Counted from the first letter of the stretch, positions 13,310 to 26,534 are shown. The stretch is 64,000 nucleotides of DNA from Xestospongia bergquistia (GCA_963965975.1 OZ014422.1:5603155-5667154), one strand, 5' to 3'. Notes: generated by a model not told the origin, from the letters alone. Numbers and translations: made by a program.

Positions 13310-13640
13310 TTGTATAGAATTAAGTGTAACATGTACTGTCTGAGGGTGTAACCAATGTGACTTGTAATAGGAGACACAAGTGTAATAGACTCTGATGTAT
13401 ATGTGTGTAAGATATAGGTTAAGATTTTATAGTTGGTAATAGATTTGGTAGTACATGTGAAAGTTAGTGGTAGTGTTGTATCTTTATATCGTAATATTAA
13501 TTGTTATTGCTGGTATGAGTCCTCTTTTATCTGCTTGTCTTCTCACTCTCAGATTAATTTTGATATTTTGGCTACTAAAATTGTTGTTTGCCATTGCTCT
13601 CCTCCTTCATTTTAGGCTTTTTTACTTTATAATAGGAATA
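13310..13640 (+). pseudogene. 3' half relic of an SRCR receptor
   Basis: About 13318-13370 resembles the end of an SRCR2 second exon (AAGTGTAACATGT... CCAATGTGACTTGTA). About 13435-13470 resembles the stalk exon (GGTAGTACATGTGAAAG), and about 13495-13640 is a decayed TM-like stretch. There are several stops and no upstream domain. It sits just before the intact gene at 13770. Confidence 0.5.
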
Positions 13641-13769
13641 CCTTTCCTTCTCTGATTACTCTAGCATCAGGTTGGGAGCAATTTATTGTAGATTGATTAG
13701 GCCTATGAATACTATCATAGAGTGACTTGGGTTAAAGGTGTAGGTTCATTGTAAGGGCTGTAGATATCA

Positions 13770-15494
13770 ATGGCTACTGATCTTAGTTTTCTTCTGTTGT
13801 TGGTACTAAGCTTCCTTTGTGCCAGCCAAATAGAAGGTAAGGTAGTGTTTATATGATGCTTTCTTGAAGATTTCCACATTCTGTTATAGCTCAAGGCAGA
13901 GGTTCAGTAAGGTTGTTTAATAATGGTAGTATAGATCCTAGTGAAGGGACAGTTCAAGTATATTTCAACAATCAATGGGGTACTATTTGCAGTACAGGTA
14001 GTGTTAACAGTGATATTGCTACTGTTGTGTGTCATCAGTTGGGCTATTCTGGAGGAAGTCCCAGTTCCGATGAGTAAGTAGAATTGAACAAATTGTATTG
14101 CTTAATGCCAAAGTAGAGACAAATTGACGTACTCTCTCATTTCTAGCTATGGTTTGGATAATAATGATGCAGTGATAAGTAATGTTATCTGCAATACTAA
14201 TTATCTTGTCATTTTACAATGTTCCCATAATGATAATCCTCCAGCATCATGTGCAGACGAGGATCCTGTGTCAGTCATGTGTGGTAAGCTAAAGGGAGAG
14301 AGGGAGGCTCAGTGCTAGTTATTATTAGACCTCAATTAGATTATTAAGCTTGAACATCGAGGTTTGAAGTTAGAGCTATCTAACATAATATTGTTACATT
14401 ACTTTCTATAGATTCCAATCCTATTTGGAACAACCCATACTCTGGTATGCTCCGTCTCCAGGGTGGTTTATATGCTGGGGAGGGGCGGGTTGAGGTCTAC
14501 TGTAATGGACAATGGGGTTCTCTTTGTCAAGACAGTGGATTCAATAGTGATACTGCTGATACTGTCTGTACTCAATTGGGCTACACCAATGGAAGTATTA
14601 ATAATGCTATCTCTTAGTAAGTCTAGCTCTGCTATAGTGATATTCATAGTATGAAATGTGATAATCTTTTGGGGGATAGTTGTAAAGCTAACCTATATAG
14701 GAGGAAATGTTCTTTAGACTTAATTTAGTGTATACCTGTAAATAGTTTATGTTGTGTAATATTTGCAAGTAGTTAAAATAACAATAGTAATTAGTTATAA
14801 GAGTATTACAGAAGCACAGCAGGACAGTTTGACCTTCAGGTGTGGTCTAGTGGGACAGTCCAATTAAAACCTTGGGCCGCACAACTTTAACACTTAATGT
14901 TTAGGGTTTAGGATCAGTACTAAAATATACTAATCCTAGCCTGTTGCCTTTCATAAAGTATAATGCACTCAAAACATCATATAATATTTTAAAATGACAA
15001 GATCTACTAGTTGATACAAATTAAACCCTCAATTTTTTTAGTGATGGAATAGTTTGGTTAGATGAAATTGGTTGTAATAATACACAGAATTGTTTGAATG
15101 ACTGTGCCACTTGTCCTGCCACTAATGTTACGTGTATTGAAGGTGTGGCCAATGTGACTTGCAGTAAGTGAATATTCTCAGTATGTTGTGTATAATCCAT
15201 ATACTGATTTGTTCAGGTTACAATGGTGGTCGTTCTGGATTAGGTAGTTCCCAGGACACTTGCTCTCCTGCACATGCAGCTGGTAAGCAACTTACACATA
15301 TCATTGCTACTTCCATCTCTTTCTTAGGTTCTTCTCTTAGTGTTGGTGCTATTATAGGTATTGTTATTGGTAGTATTGTAGCCTTTTTTTGCTGTCTTCT
15401 CATCATCATTGGAATGCCTTTATGTATCTGTTGCTGTCTTGGAGTGGGTATTGGAGCAGTAGCTAGACGTGAAAAATATAAAAGCATTGATTAA
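13770..15494 (+). CDS. Two-SRCR single-pass receptor (gene E)
   Basis: Predicted 315-aa type I membrane protein. Exons: 13770-13836, 13890-14073, 14147-14283, 14412-14616, 15042-15163, 15217-15282, 15328-15494. The signal peptide is MATDLSFLLLVLSFLCASQI. SRCR1 carries QVYFNNQWGTIC and [11 protein letters not shown], ending in VSVMC. SRCR2 carries [28 protein letters not shown] and TVCTQLGY. A stalk of about 22 residues precedes a TM segment (SVGAIIGIVIGSIVAFFCCL), the [19 protein letters not shown] juxtamembrane motif and a short basic tail ending YKSID. Same intron phases as its neighbours but clearly a separate lineage; its decayed duplicate is at 280-965. Confidence 0.85.
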
Positions 15495-15642
15495 CTCATT
15501 AATGCATAGACAAATTGATATTTGAACAACAATGGATAGTATGTAGGTATACTCCTTTAATGATTTATGATTATAAGTTAAATAATTAATTTTTTAATCT
15601 CGTTGAGTATTGAGTTGAGCCACACCCATAGAGCATTCTGTT

Positions 15643-18192
15643 ATGGATTTTCTTTTGCTATTCTCCATATTTGTTTTGATAGCCATTGCTGAAGGTGAGT
15701 TAGATGATCTGTTATTGAAGTATTGTTAATGTTTAAATACTAATATATTTTAATGCAAGACTCAAGTATGATATTTATGAGTCCAACATTATAGCTATTT
15801 GATGAGTGTTTGGTAAAGTGATATATAAACTTATTATAAATAAACTAAACTCAGCAATGTTTATATCAACCAGCATATATGTTATATTCATATACAATTA
15901 ATATAAAGATTTTCACAATGACTAGATCAAAGACAACAACAATATAAGATCTTGCATCTCACACACACATATATAAGGTTGGAAACAGTCTATGTAGCAT
16001 TATCTTTCGCTTTTAAATGCAGGTTTTAAAATTCCATGAATACATCAAAACTCTATAGTAGGCAGTGCAAAGTGTATATGTTATATACATGTTTTGGACA
16101 ATGATTGTAATGCATACAACTTTGAGTTCTAGTTGTTATTCATAGTTCTATAGGTGGTACTTAAAATGTAGGTGCAATATGCAGTACCGTCTAGATGTTG
16201 CCTTCAATGTAGTATAACTTTAATATCAAGAATAATAAAAGATTTGTACTATATAGTCATTGAGATTTCTATTATATTAAAATTTAATTTTTCTTGAAAT
16301 CCAAGTTATACTTGTGTCACTGTAATTATAAAATGGAAAGAATCTGAAGCATATAAGACCAAAAGTGTCATGTCTTTTTATAAACAATATGTTATACAGT
16401 GTAATAATGACAATTTTGTAACTTAAACTAATCAGTGATTTTTTTTCTGTCTCAGCAAAAGTTACTATGAATCTTCTTGCATTATGTCTTCATTGCACAT
16501 GAAACAATCACATGACAATTAATATTTACTTATTACTATATGAATATTATATTCACAGTCAATGAATACAATACATTTAATATTAAATAGAGTCTTTCCA
16601 TTTTAATGTATTGACGTACTGTTACATACTATTGATTGTTTTTTTGTGATAATACTTTACTTGAACACAGTGCAGACATTTTTCTCACATGAGATTGAAA
16701 ATGTGAACATCTTAACATTGTATTATTATTCTTGCTAATAATAAACATAATGTTCTAGGTCGATCTAGGCCTGGTAATGGAACAGTTCAATTCTATAACA
16801 ATAACACAAATGCAACATCGTCCAGTGCTGTGGAGGGTATTGTACAGGTATATTTAAACAATACATGGGGAAACATATGTAGGGATGATGACTTTGGTCA
16901 AAATGAAGCTGACACAATTTGTTATCAAATGGGATACACTGGAGCTTCTCGATATGGTTCAGCATATAGTAGCACGTAAGTTAAATGTATTAATAATGCT
17001 TGTCATCGTTTCTTTCTAAAATACATGCACATGACAGATAATGACCATGTATCACATGTTTATGTTAAAAGTTATATTCTCAAACCGGACGGTATTTATT
17101 GTAGATAATCTCCTTAGGTTTGGATTAGATATCCTTTATCCCATAATGACACAATTGCGATGTGAACAAAGTGATTTCCAAGTTATCACACAATGTAACT
17201 ACAAACCTGCAGTTAAGACTAGTTGTGCAAACTTGGATGATGTCACTGTTTCGTGCTGTAAGTAAACTATTATGTCTATACACTTTCTATTGGGAGTCTT
17301 CCATGTAGTAGTTTCCCATAATAAATTATTATAATATAAACAATTCTATTTGTTATCCATTATCAATAGATTCAACACGTATCTGGGATAATCCTTTTAC
17401 TGGTATGGTCCGTCTCACTGGAGGACAGTATATCTCTGAGGGACTTGTACAAGTCTACTGTAATGGTCAGTGGGGAACTATGTGTGATGACGGTATTGAT
17501 GATGATGAAGCTGATACTATTTGTATTCAATTGGGATATAATAAAGCATTCAAATGGGACAAATTGCCAATGTAAGTTTAAAATAGCTATAATCCTTTGC
17601 ATATCGTAGTTATACTTTATTTAAAAAGTGTATTTTTTAATTTGAATGTATGTCGAATTCTATGTTTTATATTTACTTGTAGTCAGGGAAATTCCAGTCA
17701 ACCAATTTGGTTTAGTAACTTATTTTGTGGCCACACTGATAAGACATGTATTGGTTATTGCCAGTCATGTCCAACACGGCAATCAACTGGATGCTTTCAT
17801 TCCGAAGACATGACAGTACAATGCAGTATGTTATTATACTACTATACTATATATCATATTATTCTTGCTCATATCCTTGTAGCATATGATCAATCTATAG
17901 CTAGTTCACAGAGTGGATCAAGACGCTCCACTTGTAAAAATATTTCAGGTATTGTATATGCATGCAATAATACTAATTTGTGATTGTCTTTCTCTCTCTC
18001 TCACTCTCTGCAGAGTTAGCTGGTCTAACTCTCATGTGGATCATCATCATTGCTGTTAGTGGTCTTGTTACTTTTATTATTTGTACCCTTATTATAATTA
18101 CTATACCAATCTGTATTTGTTGTTGTCTTGGAGTTGGTATTGGAGCAGCAGCAGCCAGAAACAAAGCTCAACCATATGCCCAATTTGACTAA
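15643..18192 (+). CDS. Two-SRCR single-pass receptor (gene F)
   Basis: Predicted 332-aa type I membrane protein. Exons: 15643-15694, 16759-16975, 17118-17257, 17370-17571, 17683-17825, 17883-17948, 18014-18192. The signal peptide is MDFLLLFSIFVLIAIAEG. SRCR1 (about 18-137) has an unusually Asn/Thr-rich N-terminal strand (YNNNTNATSSS, potential N-glycosylation), QVYLNNTWGNICRDDDFGQ and DTICYQMGYTGAS. SRCR2 (about 137-252) has [29 protein letters not shown] and DTICIQLGY, then NSSQPIWF and a HSEDMTVQC end. A Ser/Arg-rich stalk, the TM segment and [20 protein letters not shown] follow, with a tail ending YAQFD. Its first intron (1064 bp) is by far the longest among the plus-strand genes; I see nothing coding in it. 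Confidence 0.84.
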
Positions 18193-18428
18193 TATTTAGT
18201 AATATAATGCAGCTGACTTGAAACTAAACAATTAATAGTTGTTGTAGTAAATGTAGTATGAGTTATATATATTTTGTAACAAAATATATATTTTATAAAG
18301 ATATATTTTTATGCCATTGATCTTTATTCTATGATTTGCTATGCTTCATTTAATACCACAAGTTTAACACCTGAATTTTTCACACTTCTGGCTAAACAGC
18401 ACCAGACTCATCCTTGAACAGACTTACA

Positions 18429-20257
18429 ATGGATTATTATCTACCTTATTTCTGCCTTGTCTTATTGTCAACAATCACTCCCAATGTCTATGGTAAGCTA
18501 TGCTAGTGCTGTAACTATATTAATACTTTATTTTTGTTCTGTCTCTATTCAGCAATAGGAATTAATTAGTTTTTTACTCACTGTTAATACTTTTTTAGGT
18601 CAAGGTAATGGTGCATTGATACTGTTTCAAAATGGATTTAGTTCTTTATCCTATTATTCTGGTATTGTGCGTATATACTATAATTCATTATGGGGTAATA
18701 TATGTCATGACTCTTATACTAGTGCCGCTGAAGCTAATGTTATCTGCCATCAGTTAGGATATACTGGAGCCTTTAGTTATAGCCGTACTTCTGATGAAAG
18801 GTATATAAATTAAAGATTTGTTGAGGATAATCTTTAAGGATGTGGTCAAAAAATTTACTATACTGCATAGATGTTATTATTATCAGCTATTGACAAAAGA
18901 GATAAGGCGTGATATCATTAAAGGATATGCCTTATTTACACCTTTATGTGCATAATAACACTTAGCATTTCCTGTTTCCCTATGCAGATTTTACGGGACT
19001 GATTATAGACCCACTCTCATTAGTGAATTAACCTGTTCATCTAATCACCAAGTTGTTCTTCAATGTTCTTATCGTAACGTTATCAGACTTTCCCCGTGCA
19101 CTGACAATGATGATATTACAGTTTATTGCTGTAAGTGTTAAAAATTTGTACTAAAACTTAAGTAGAAGACAATGATTGTAATGTAACATTTATTGCCTGG
19201 ATATGTATTTACCAATAGATTTTACACGAATTTGGAGTAATCCATATGTTGGTCAAGTTAGGCTATTTAATGGTTCTCACATCAATGAAGGACGTATAGA
19301 GATTTATTGTAATGGAAGGTGGGGTACTGTGTGTAATAATAGCTTCACTATTGTCACTGCACGTACTGTCTGCATACAATTAGGTTACAATTCATTCACT
19401 AGCTGGAGCAGTGGATTTAAGTATGGGAACTATAAGAATGAATTATTTACTATATTATTGACTAATAGACATGGAGCAAGTTCTCAACCAGTATGGCTGA
19501 ATGGATTAATTTGCTCTTCTGTCCAAAATTGCTTATCATATTGCCAGAGATGCCCATCCTTTCAAGATGATAGTTGTACGCATTCTGAGGATGTCTATAT
19601 TTCATGTTGTGAGTTAAAACAGTCAAATTAATGCTGTATTTGCTACACTCCTACTACAGCATACCAGGAAACTTCAAATTATTCTGGTTCAAATATCACC
19701 ACCTGTGACCTCTTTGGAAGTAGTACAAGCTGTAAGATAGATAACATTAAGCATTATTCAATGTTTTGTCATTATTATTAGCTGCAGTACCTGTCCTATT
19801 TATCGTCATTGGTGTCATTGTTGCTGTTGGTTGTATCATATGTTCAAGTTTAATTGCAATAATATTAGCACTATGTTTCTGCTATGGAGATAAAGAGGAT
19901 ACACATCAAAGTAATGGGCCGAAGAGGACAACAGTTGAAAGAAGCTCTGCACCAATACCAATGACTATAATGGTTTGTTAATATAGGAGTAGAAATTCTC
20001 GTAAAATGTCATTGAATAACAAGCATTTCAAAATATACACATAGATTTTCAGAATCCAAGGAATTGAGAATGTATACTAGTAACTTCCAGTACAACTGTC
20101 TCCTCTCTCTTTTTCTTTCTTTTAGTCTCCTCCTCCATCATATATTCCTCCACCACCTCCACTTGATGATCTATATCCTCCTTTTCAGTATCCTCCTCCA
20201 GTTCCGTACAATGATGAGAATGGGTCACCTCCTCCATATGAAATGGTAGCCGTTTAA
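18429..20257 (+). CDS. Two-SRCR receptor with PPxY proline-rich tail (gene G)
   Basis: Predicted 381-aa type I membrane protein. Exons: 18429-18492, 18599-18800, 18988-19130, 19219-19420, 19469-19608, 19660-19731, 19782-19972, 20126-20257. The signal peptide is MDYYLPYFCLVLLSTITPNV. SRCR1 ([26 protein letters not shown]) and SRCR2 (FTRIWSNPYVGQVRL, EIYCNGRWGTVCNN, TVCIQLGY) are followed by a Ser/Asn stalk and a TM segment (about 278-303). The CCCLGVG motif of the neighbours is replaced by LCFCYGDKED. The last exon encodes a proline-rich tail with PPPSYIPPPPP and a terminal PPPYEMV. These are PPxY motifs, which in other systems bind WW domains such as those of Nedd4-type ligases. The donor of the penultimate intron (ATG/GTTTGT at 19973) is weak; if it is not used the protein ends three codons later at 19981 without the PPxY tail. 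Confidence 0.8.
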
Positions 20258-22162
20258 CCTCCATCAACTTAAGCTGTAAAGACCATTTAATATAATTACC
20301 ATTGTTCTAAAAATCATAAAAACATTTAATTAAAAAAGTAATTGTATGATGTTCATTGGTTAAATAAGAAAAATTCTATGATCACGTTTGTTTTAAAAGT
20401 TATTGTTCTTGTTCTATTTGGTGGGACTAACTGTTGGTTCTTGATCCAATCTTTGACATCCATTCAAAATACTTTGAACTGATTTAGTTCTGTATTCTGT
20501 AAGTAAATTTTAATAAGTAAGGTCAGTTTTCTTGATATAAACTTAACGACAATTCAAACTCAAAGCACTTATATATTTACAGTTAGCAATGAACAATGGA
20601 CATTCAGTTCAGACATTCACAAACAATTTACTCACCAATACAAATTACAAAAATGTTGCTGTTGGCATTATGAGTTTAACATAAATAAAGAAGCAATTAA
20701 TTTCTATTGACTATGGTTATAACTTTTTGGGGGGACAGTCTGCACTCCAACAGTGGCATTGCATAGTAATTGTCTGTTGTTCTGCCTAAAGATAATAAAA
20801 ACTGTATGATCATGTTTACTAAATTGTGAACAAAATTTTTTATCACCATATCAATTTTATTCCATGAATGTGTAAAATTAAAATAAAACATGCAGTAAAC
20901 CAATATAAATATTTTGCAATGATGTTAATGAAAGAACCAAAAATAATTGGATATAATAGTGAATGCATTAATTTAGATATACTATTATTTAGCCAGGATG
21001 CCTAAATGGTCATGGATCTCATTAACAATGTTGTTATTACCAACAATAGATCCCTTGATAGCAGAGATCACAGTCTCCCACATAACAGGTGATGATTCTG
21101 TATTTATCCATTATTTGAGTTGGTTCAGACACCATTGGACACCATATAAACCATTTCTATGGTGCCCAATGGAATTTGTTCAGACAGCATTGGGCACCAT
21201 CTAAACCATTTCCATGGTGCCTGATAGTGCCTCAAGTGGGCACCATAGAAATGGTTTCTATGGTGCCTAATGGAGTTTGTTCAAACACCATTGGGCACCA
21301 TATAAACCGTTTCTATGGTGCCCAATGGAGTTTGCCATATAAACCATTTCTATGAACAGTACACACTTAGTTTGATAAAAAGTGTCCTTTAAATTAAAGT
21401 ATTTTATAACCACTATCTTATTTAAATAACTTAATCATATCTAATATTGGACTCTTTATTGGACATCATGTATACCATCCCCTTAATCCTATAATTCTCA
21501 GATCCCTTCAACTTCTCTAAGGACAGAACAGCTTACTCAGTATTCTAATACAAAAGACTCATACACCATTGCCAATCCCTAGTGCCCTCATTCTGTAAGA
21601 GAGGAAATGTAACCGCCTTGACAACACTCATACTTTATGTATATACTATGTCAGAACTTAAATTGTTATAATCATGTCAATATAGACTATATTTTTTTCT
21701 TGTATCCTAAATTCTATATAACCTAATACACTCTATATCTATTCACTCCATCCTAATTAACAACAGATTTCACTATGACAGCATATGACCATAATGTACA
21801 AACCATTCCCTATACAGTTGATGCGCATAGCAATATATGACTCCATATATAAGCCCACATGAGTCTATTAAAGTAGAGACAAATTGTACCCTTGCATTGC
21901 CCTGAAAGTTATTAATATACATATTAATTTGTAAAGCTAAAACTAAATAAAAGTATAGGATGATTCAAGTCATTTTAATAACAAAATATACTGTAAGAAA
22001 AACACAATTCAAACTAAACGTCCATCTACCATATACCAAAACAGCTGTACATTAAAAATAAAATGTAAGTTACCAACACAAAACTAAAAATATTATTAAA
22101 ATTATTTGTATTTGTTATGTTATTTAGATCATGAATTTAAAAATACCCTCTCATTATATCTC
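20258..22162. other. Intergenic between convergent genes
   Basis: Separates the 3' end of the plus-strand gene at 18429 from the 3' end of the minus-strand gene at 22163. Apart from the hairpin repeat cluster at 21129-21354 I see only AT-rich sequence. A 68-codon open frame at 20998-21204 runs into the hairpin repeats and is not convincing. Confidence 0.6.
21129..21354. repeat. Cluster of ~42-bp hairpin repeats
   Basis: Four near-identical inverted-repeat units lie at about 21131-21172, 21187-21226, 21237-21273 and 21287-21328, with a partial fifth at 21333-21353. In the fourth, CCATTGGGCACCATA and TATGGTGCCCAATGG are perfect 15-bp arms around an 11-nt loop. Units are separated by a repeated TTTGTTCA(G/A)AC spacer. 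The first and second units have imperfect stems with mostly complementary differences. Confidence 0.85.
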
Positions 22163-25100
22163 TTACGGATAAGGTGGGTATGTCCCACCCTGAGGAGGGT
22201 AAGGAGCTTGTCCTCCTTGTGCTGGATAAGCAGGAGGTGGTTGCTGAGGATAAGATGGAGGTTCCTGTGCAAAATCAAGATATGGAGCAGGAGGTTGTTG
22301 AGGCTGGCTCGGATAAGCCACTTGCGGTTGTTGAAACTGGCTTGAATAAGGTGCCGTTGGTTGTTGAAACTGGCTTGGATAAGGTGCTGGTGGTTGTTGA
22401 GGCTGACTCGGATAAGGTGCTGGTGGTTGTTGAGGCTGACTCGGATAAGGTGCTGGAGGTTGCTGTGCCTCTTGGGAATATCGAGGTGGTATGTAACCTG
22501 TCGGGGGCTGCTGTGTGGAAGTAGGTGGAGGTTCTGTATATTCACTATAACCTGTCTCTTTAGAAACAACAGTTGTAACCACTCCTCCTGTATTTGTGGT
22601 GACATATGCTGTCCTACTAGCACTACGAGATGCTCTAGCTGCGAGTATAAAAATACAAATAGGGATCCCAACCGAAACTAAGAAAATGCAGATTGTGAAT
22701 GAAATAGTTGTTCCTACAATTATTCCAACAAGACCTGAAGAATAACAGGGATCAATTCTTATATATATATTTATATGGAATTACTAACTTGATGTGCTGG
22801 AATCACTACTATCTGTTGGTCCACTATCAGCATATCTGCAAGTTGAAGTAGTAGTACTGACTTTTGAATATGATGTAGAATATGCTATGAAGATAAAGTG
22901 AGAATTAATATGGATAGATGAATGAATGACAGATTGGATAAAGAATAGGCTGATTTTATTATTGATGGGTTGTTAATGGATCTGGATGAATGAATGTATA
23001 GTTGTTGAATAATAGTGAGTTGTATTTACTGCATTCAATTGTAATATCTTCAGAATGTCCACAGTTATCATATCGAGATGAAGGGCAAGTTGCACAATAT
23101 GCTAAACAAGAATACGAACTACTACTGCAATAAACATCATCAAGCCATATAGGCTGAGAACTATTGCCAGTACTACAGAGCAAAGAAGAGTTGACTAAAA
23201 TAGCTACTACTATTTCCTCTCCTTACATTAAGAGATGATCGTAATTATAATAATAGTTATAACCCAGTTGACGACATATTACTCTAGCATCAGTAGAACC
23301 AAATGAATCATCACAGACTGTGCCCCACTGAGAGTTGCAGTAGACTTCAACTAGACCTTGATTAGAGTAGGTGCCTCTTACAATACGTATCTGACCAGTG
23401 TAGGGACTGTTCCACAAGCGAGTTGTATCTGAACAAGAAACACAGCAATGACATGACAAGTATAATGAAAATTAAAAAATGGAAAATAAATGTAATTTAG
23501 TCATTTGCTAAATTTCTCTTTCACTTACAACAAGTCACTGAAACATCAAGATTGTCTGTACATGAACTTGAAATGATTGTACTAAATGAACACTGAAAGA
23601 TGTTTAGATAAGAGCTTGTAGAGCAGTCCAGATTATCAATAAGTGTAGGACGTTCATCTATTCCAAAGCTAAATAATAATAAAATGCAGGTCAGAATTTT
23701 GAGTATCAATGCTTGACTTTTATAGATGCACCAATATAGTATGTGTACATGTACCACTGCTAAAAGTGATGTGTCATTTTAACATATAAAATTGTTATGT
23801 GAGTTTCACATATGAGTATGACACTCGTCAGTTTTATATTAGTGATGCATAACTAAATAGGTACAGTATATGTAGAAGTTAAGTTCATTAAGTGAGTTTG
23901 TAAACATGAAGATTTAATGCTTTAAAAAAGCATTGTGTCATTCAACTGAGGCATTGATAGCTACCATAATTTCATTTATATGATGTAAGCCCAATACTGA
24001 GTTTACCACAAAGCCAAAACTAGTCTAATTCTATATGTATAAAGCCAATTTAAGCCAAAAAGTAATCTCTGTAGTTTATTGTCCTTTAATTGAAGTCGTG
24101 AGCAAGAGATGGACTACAAAGAACTCAACACAATGTATTTTAAGTGTGACTCACACTGTCATTATTAACAGTACATATATACTAACTAACCTGTCATATT
24201 GAGCTGATGTATAACTAGAATAACCAGAATATCCCAACTGATGACAGATGACATTAGCTTCATAGTAAGTAAAGTCTAAGTCATCACAGATATTACCCCA
24301 TTGTCTATTATACCAGACTTGTACTCTACCACTGGTATAGTATAGAGAAGTAAAACCATTTCTGTCAAAGCGTATAGCTCCATTTGATGAGGGTCCTTAA
24401 AATTATAAGCACAAATCAACAGTCCTTGCCATAGCTATAATATTTACCAATTGTGTCTGATATGACACCACATGATGACTCATTGTTGCTATTGCTTAAT
24501 AAAGTAGAATAAGCTAAAGTGTTAGAACAGTTATTAACCTTGACAGTTTATATAAACTACTATATATGGAATTATATGACTCCCACTTACTGCAATTGAC
24601 TACAACATCTTCACTGTGACTACAACTGGTAATAGATGTAGAAGGACAGGTTGTACAGCGAGAAAAACAATAATCTGAGCTTGAACAACTGAAAAACCTT
24701 AGAAAAATTGCACCTGTACCGCGCCTATATTATCAAATACACAATTATAATATTTCATATCATAACTTTATCCTAACTCACAGAGTCAAACCAGAGCTCC
24801 AAGTACTATTTGTATATCCAAGTTGACGACATACTACCTGTGCAGTAGTAGTTGTAAAATAGTCATCACAGACTGTTCCCCATTGTCCATTGCAATAGAC
24901 TTCTACCAGACCTTGGTTACTATAATCTCCTCCAGTAAGACGTACCATTCCAGTATAAGGAGAGTTCCAAATACGTGTGGAATCTATAGACAATACAAAG
25001 CAAGTAAGTGAATGATTGTAACATGATGTGAAACACAAAACATAAGTTAATGTATAGGAAACTATCTTTTGAAAAAATATTGAATAAGAATACTCTAAAA

Positions 25101-26026
25101 CTATATAACAAACTCTGAGAAGAACAATAAAACAGGAACTATATTCATCTTTAGCATTATATTATAGAAAAAACATGATACTTACAGCAAGAAACAGAGA
25201 CAGCATAATTATTGTTATTAGTGCATAATGATGAAATAGCTGGTTGTGGATTACACTGTAAAAATACAAGTAAGTTAGTACTAGAACAGGAAGCACGCTC
25301 CCAAGTAATATTGGTGTTTGGTTGTATCCCATAACTACAAAGGGAATAAAACATACCATATGATAATGTAGTTAGTATAATAAAGGATGTGTAATACTAC
25401 GTGACAATTGTTATACTAGTACTCCATGCACTACAGTTACTACAAGTTGAGAAGAGCCACTTATTAAAAGAAGGTGTTGTATGCATGGAATGTAAGGTGA
25501 GGTATTTCCTCTCCTATTATATGTAATTAGCACTGTAATACATTTTAATTTTATTCATTATTTGTTCACATGCATGTCATGTGAACACACTGTCCGAGTT
25601 AAGAAGAGCCAATAATAATATAATTTTTAAAATAGTTTATCTCACTTATCCAAACTGTTGTAGGTGTAAGTGGAGTATCCACTATATCCCAGTTGATGAC
25701 AGATTACATTAGCAGCATATGATCCAAAATAGGTATCATCACAAATCATTCCCCATTGTCCATTGTAATATAACTGAACACGACCATAAGTATAGGATGA
25801 TGATGTAGCTCCATAGCGGTAAAGACGAATAGCACCATTACCTTGTCCTGTTATAATATACCATTTAGAATTTACAATATACATATAGTTAGTAATATGT
25901 AAGTGTTTGTATAGACTATTGTATATGTAAGTAATTGAAAGTAAAAAAAAATTAGAGGATTATCAAGGTTTAGATACTTTCAACAGTGGTTAGGTACAAA
26001 AACCATACAAATGTACATATTCTTCA

Positions 26027-26058
<32 letters not shown>

Positions 26059-26342
26059 ACTCCCAGACTCCCTGACACTTTGGACATGCAGTCAAATGTC
26101 AGGATGTTGCATCAATTGCATGGGAATTAGACCACAGACTTTGTAGACTCTAGCAATCAAAAATCATCAAATCTCTCTCTCACTCACACACACACAATAA
26201 TATACATATAATTTATCAGTCAGTCAAAACTGTATATAGTCTTAGTTTACCGTTTATTCTAATACCAAATAACACAGATCATTGTACCTTGCACTCCCAA
26301 AACAAAAAAGATGGAAAGAGTGGAGATCAGAATCCAAGACAT
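22163..26342 (-). CDS. Four-SRCR receptor with long proline-rich tail (gene H)
   Basis: Predicted 721-aa type I membrane protein from 12 exons: 26288-26342, 25646-25847, 25186-25334, 24782-24983, 24591-24724, 24448-24513, 24191-24395, 23529-23668, 23227-23428, 23030-23172, 22789-22884, 22163-22734. Signal peptide ([18 protein letters not shown]), SRCR1-2 (about 19-248), a 22-residue linker, SRCR3-4 (about 270-500), a 32-residue Ser/Thr stalk, TM (about 533-560) and a tail of about 155 residues. SRCR hallmarks include [37 protein letters not shown] and VVCRQLGY. The tail has about six [14 protein letters not shown] repeats plus PPRY, PPSY and PPAY (PPxY, candidate WW-domain ligands). The TM-proximal cluster here is [10 protein letters not shown] rather than CCCLG. 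SRCR2's second half ([16 protein letters not shown]) departs from the usual QPIWLD consensus. Confidence 0.83.
26026..26052. repeat. (AT)n microsatellite
   Basis: Uninterrupted AT dinucleotide run of about 26 bp inside the first intron of the minus-strand gene. Confidence 0.9.
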
Positions 26343-26534
26343 GATATTTTCTATATTTTCACGTTCCAATGCTGAGTATGCATATGACATCACATCATAG
26401 ACTGCGAACACGCCCACTCATAGTTCTTTATATTCATAAGTTGTGCACACTATAAAGTGTCACTTAGCACACTCGTAAAATCTTATTATCATTGTGACCA
26501 CCCATATTTTTAGTTCAACACTGACTGACTAAAG
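26343..26534. promoter_or_regulatory. 192-bp bidirectional promoter between two SRCR genes
   Basis: Lies between the start codons of the minus-strand gene (26342) and the plus-strand gene (26535). It holds two back-to-back TATA boxes: TATAAAG on the plus strand at 26451-26457 (78 bp before the plus ATG) and TATAAAG on the minus strand at 26427-26433 (85 bp before the minus ATG). They are 17 bp apart and oriented outward. A TGACATCA-like (CRE/AP-1-like) motif is near 26386-26393. This suggests co-regulation of the pair; transcription starts are not visible from sequence. Confidence 0.6.

Noticed and set aside
20998..21204. 68-codon plus-strand frame with a hydrophobic start
   Set aside because: It runs into the hairpin repeats, and no downstream SRCR or TM exon follows before the convergent gene.
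22174..22524. 116-codon plus-strand frame
   Set aside because: It is the antisense shadow of the repetitive proline-rich tail exon of the minus-strand gene; the repeats explain its openness.
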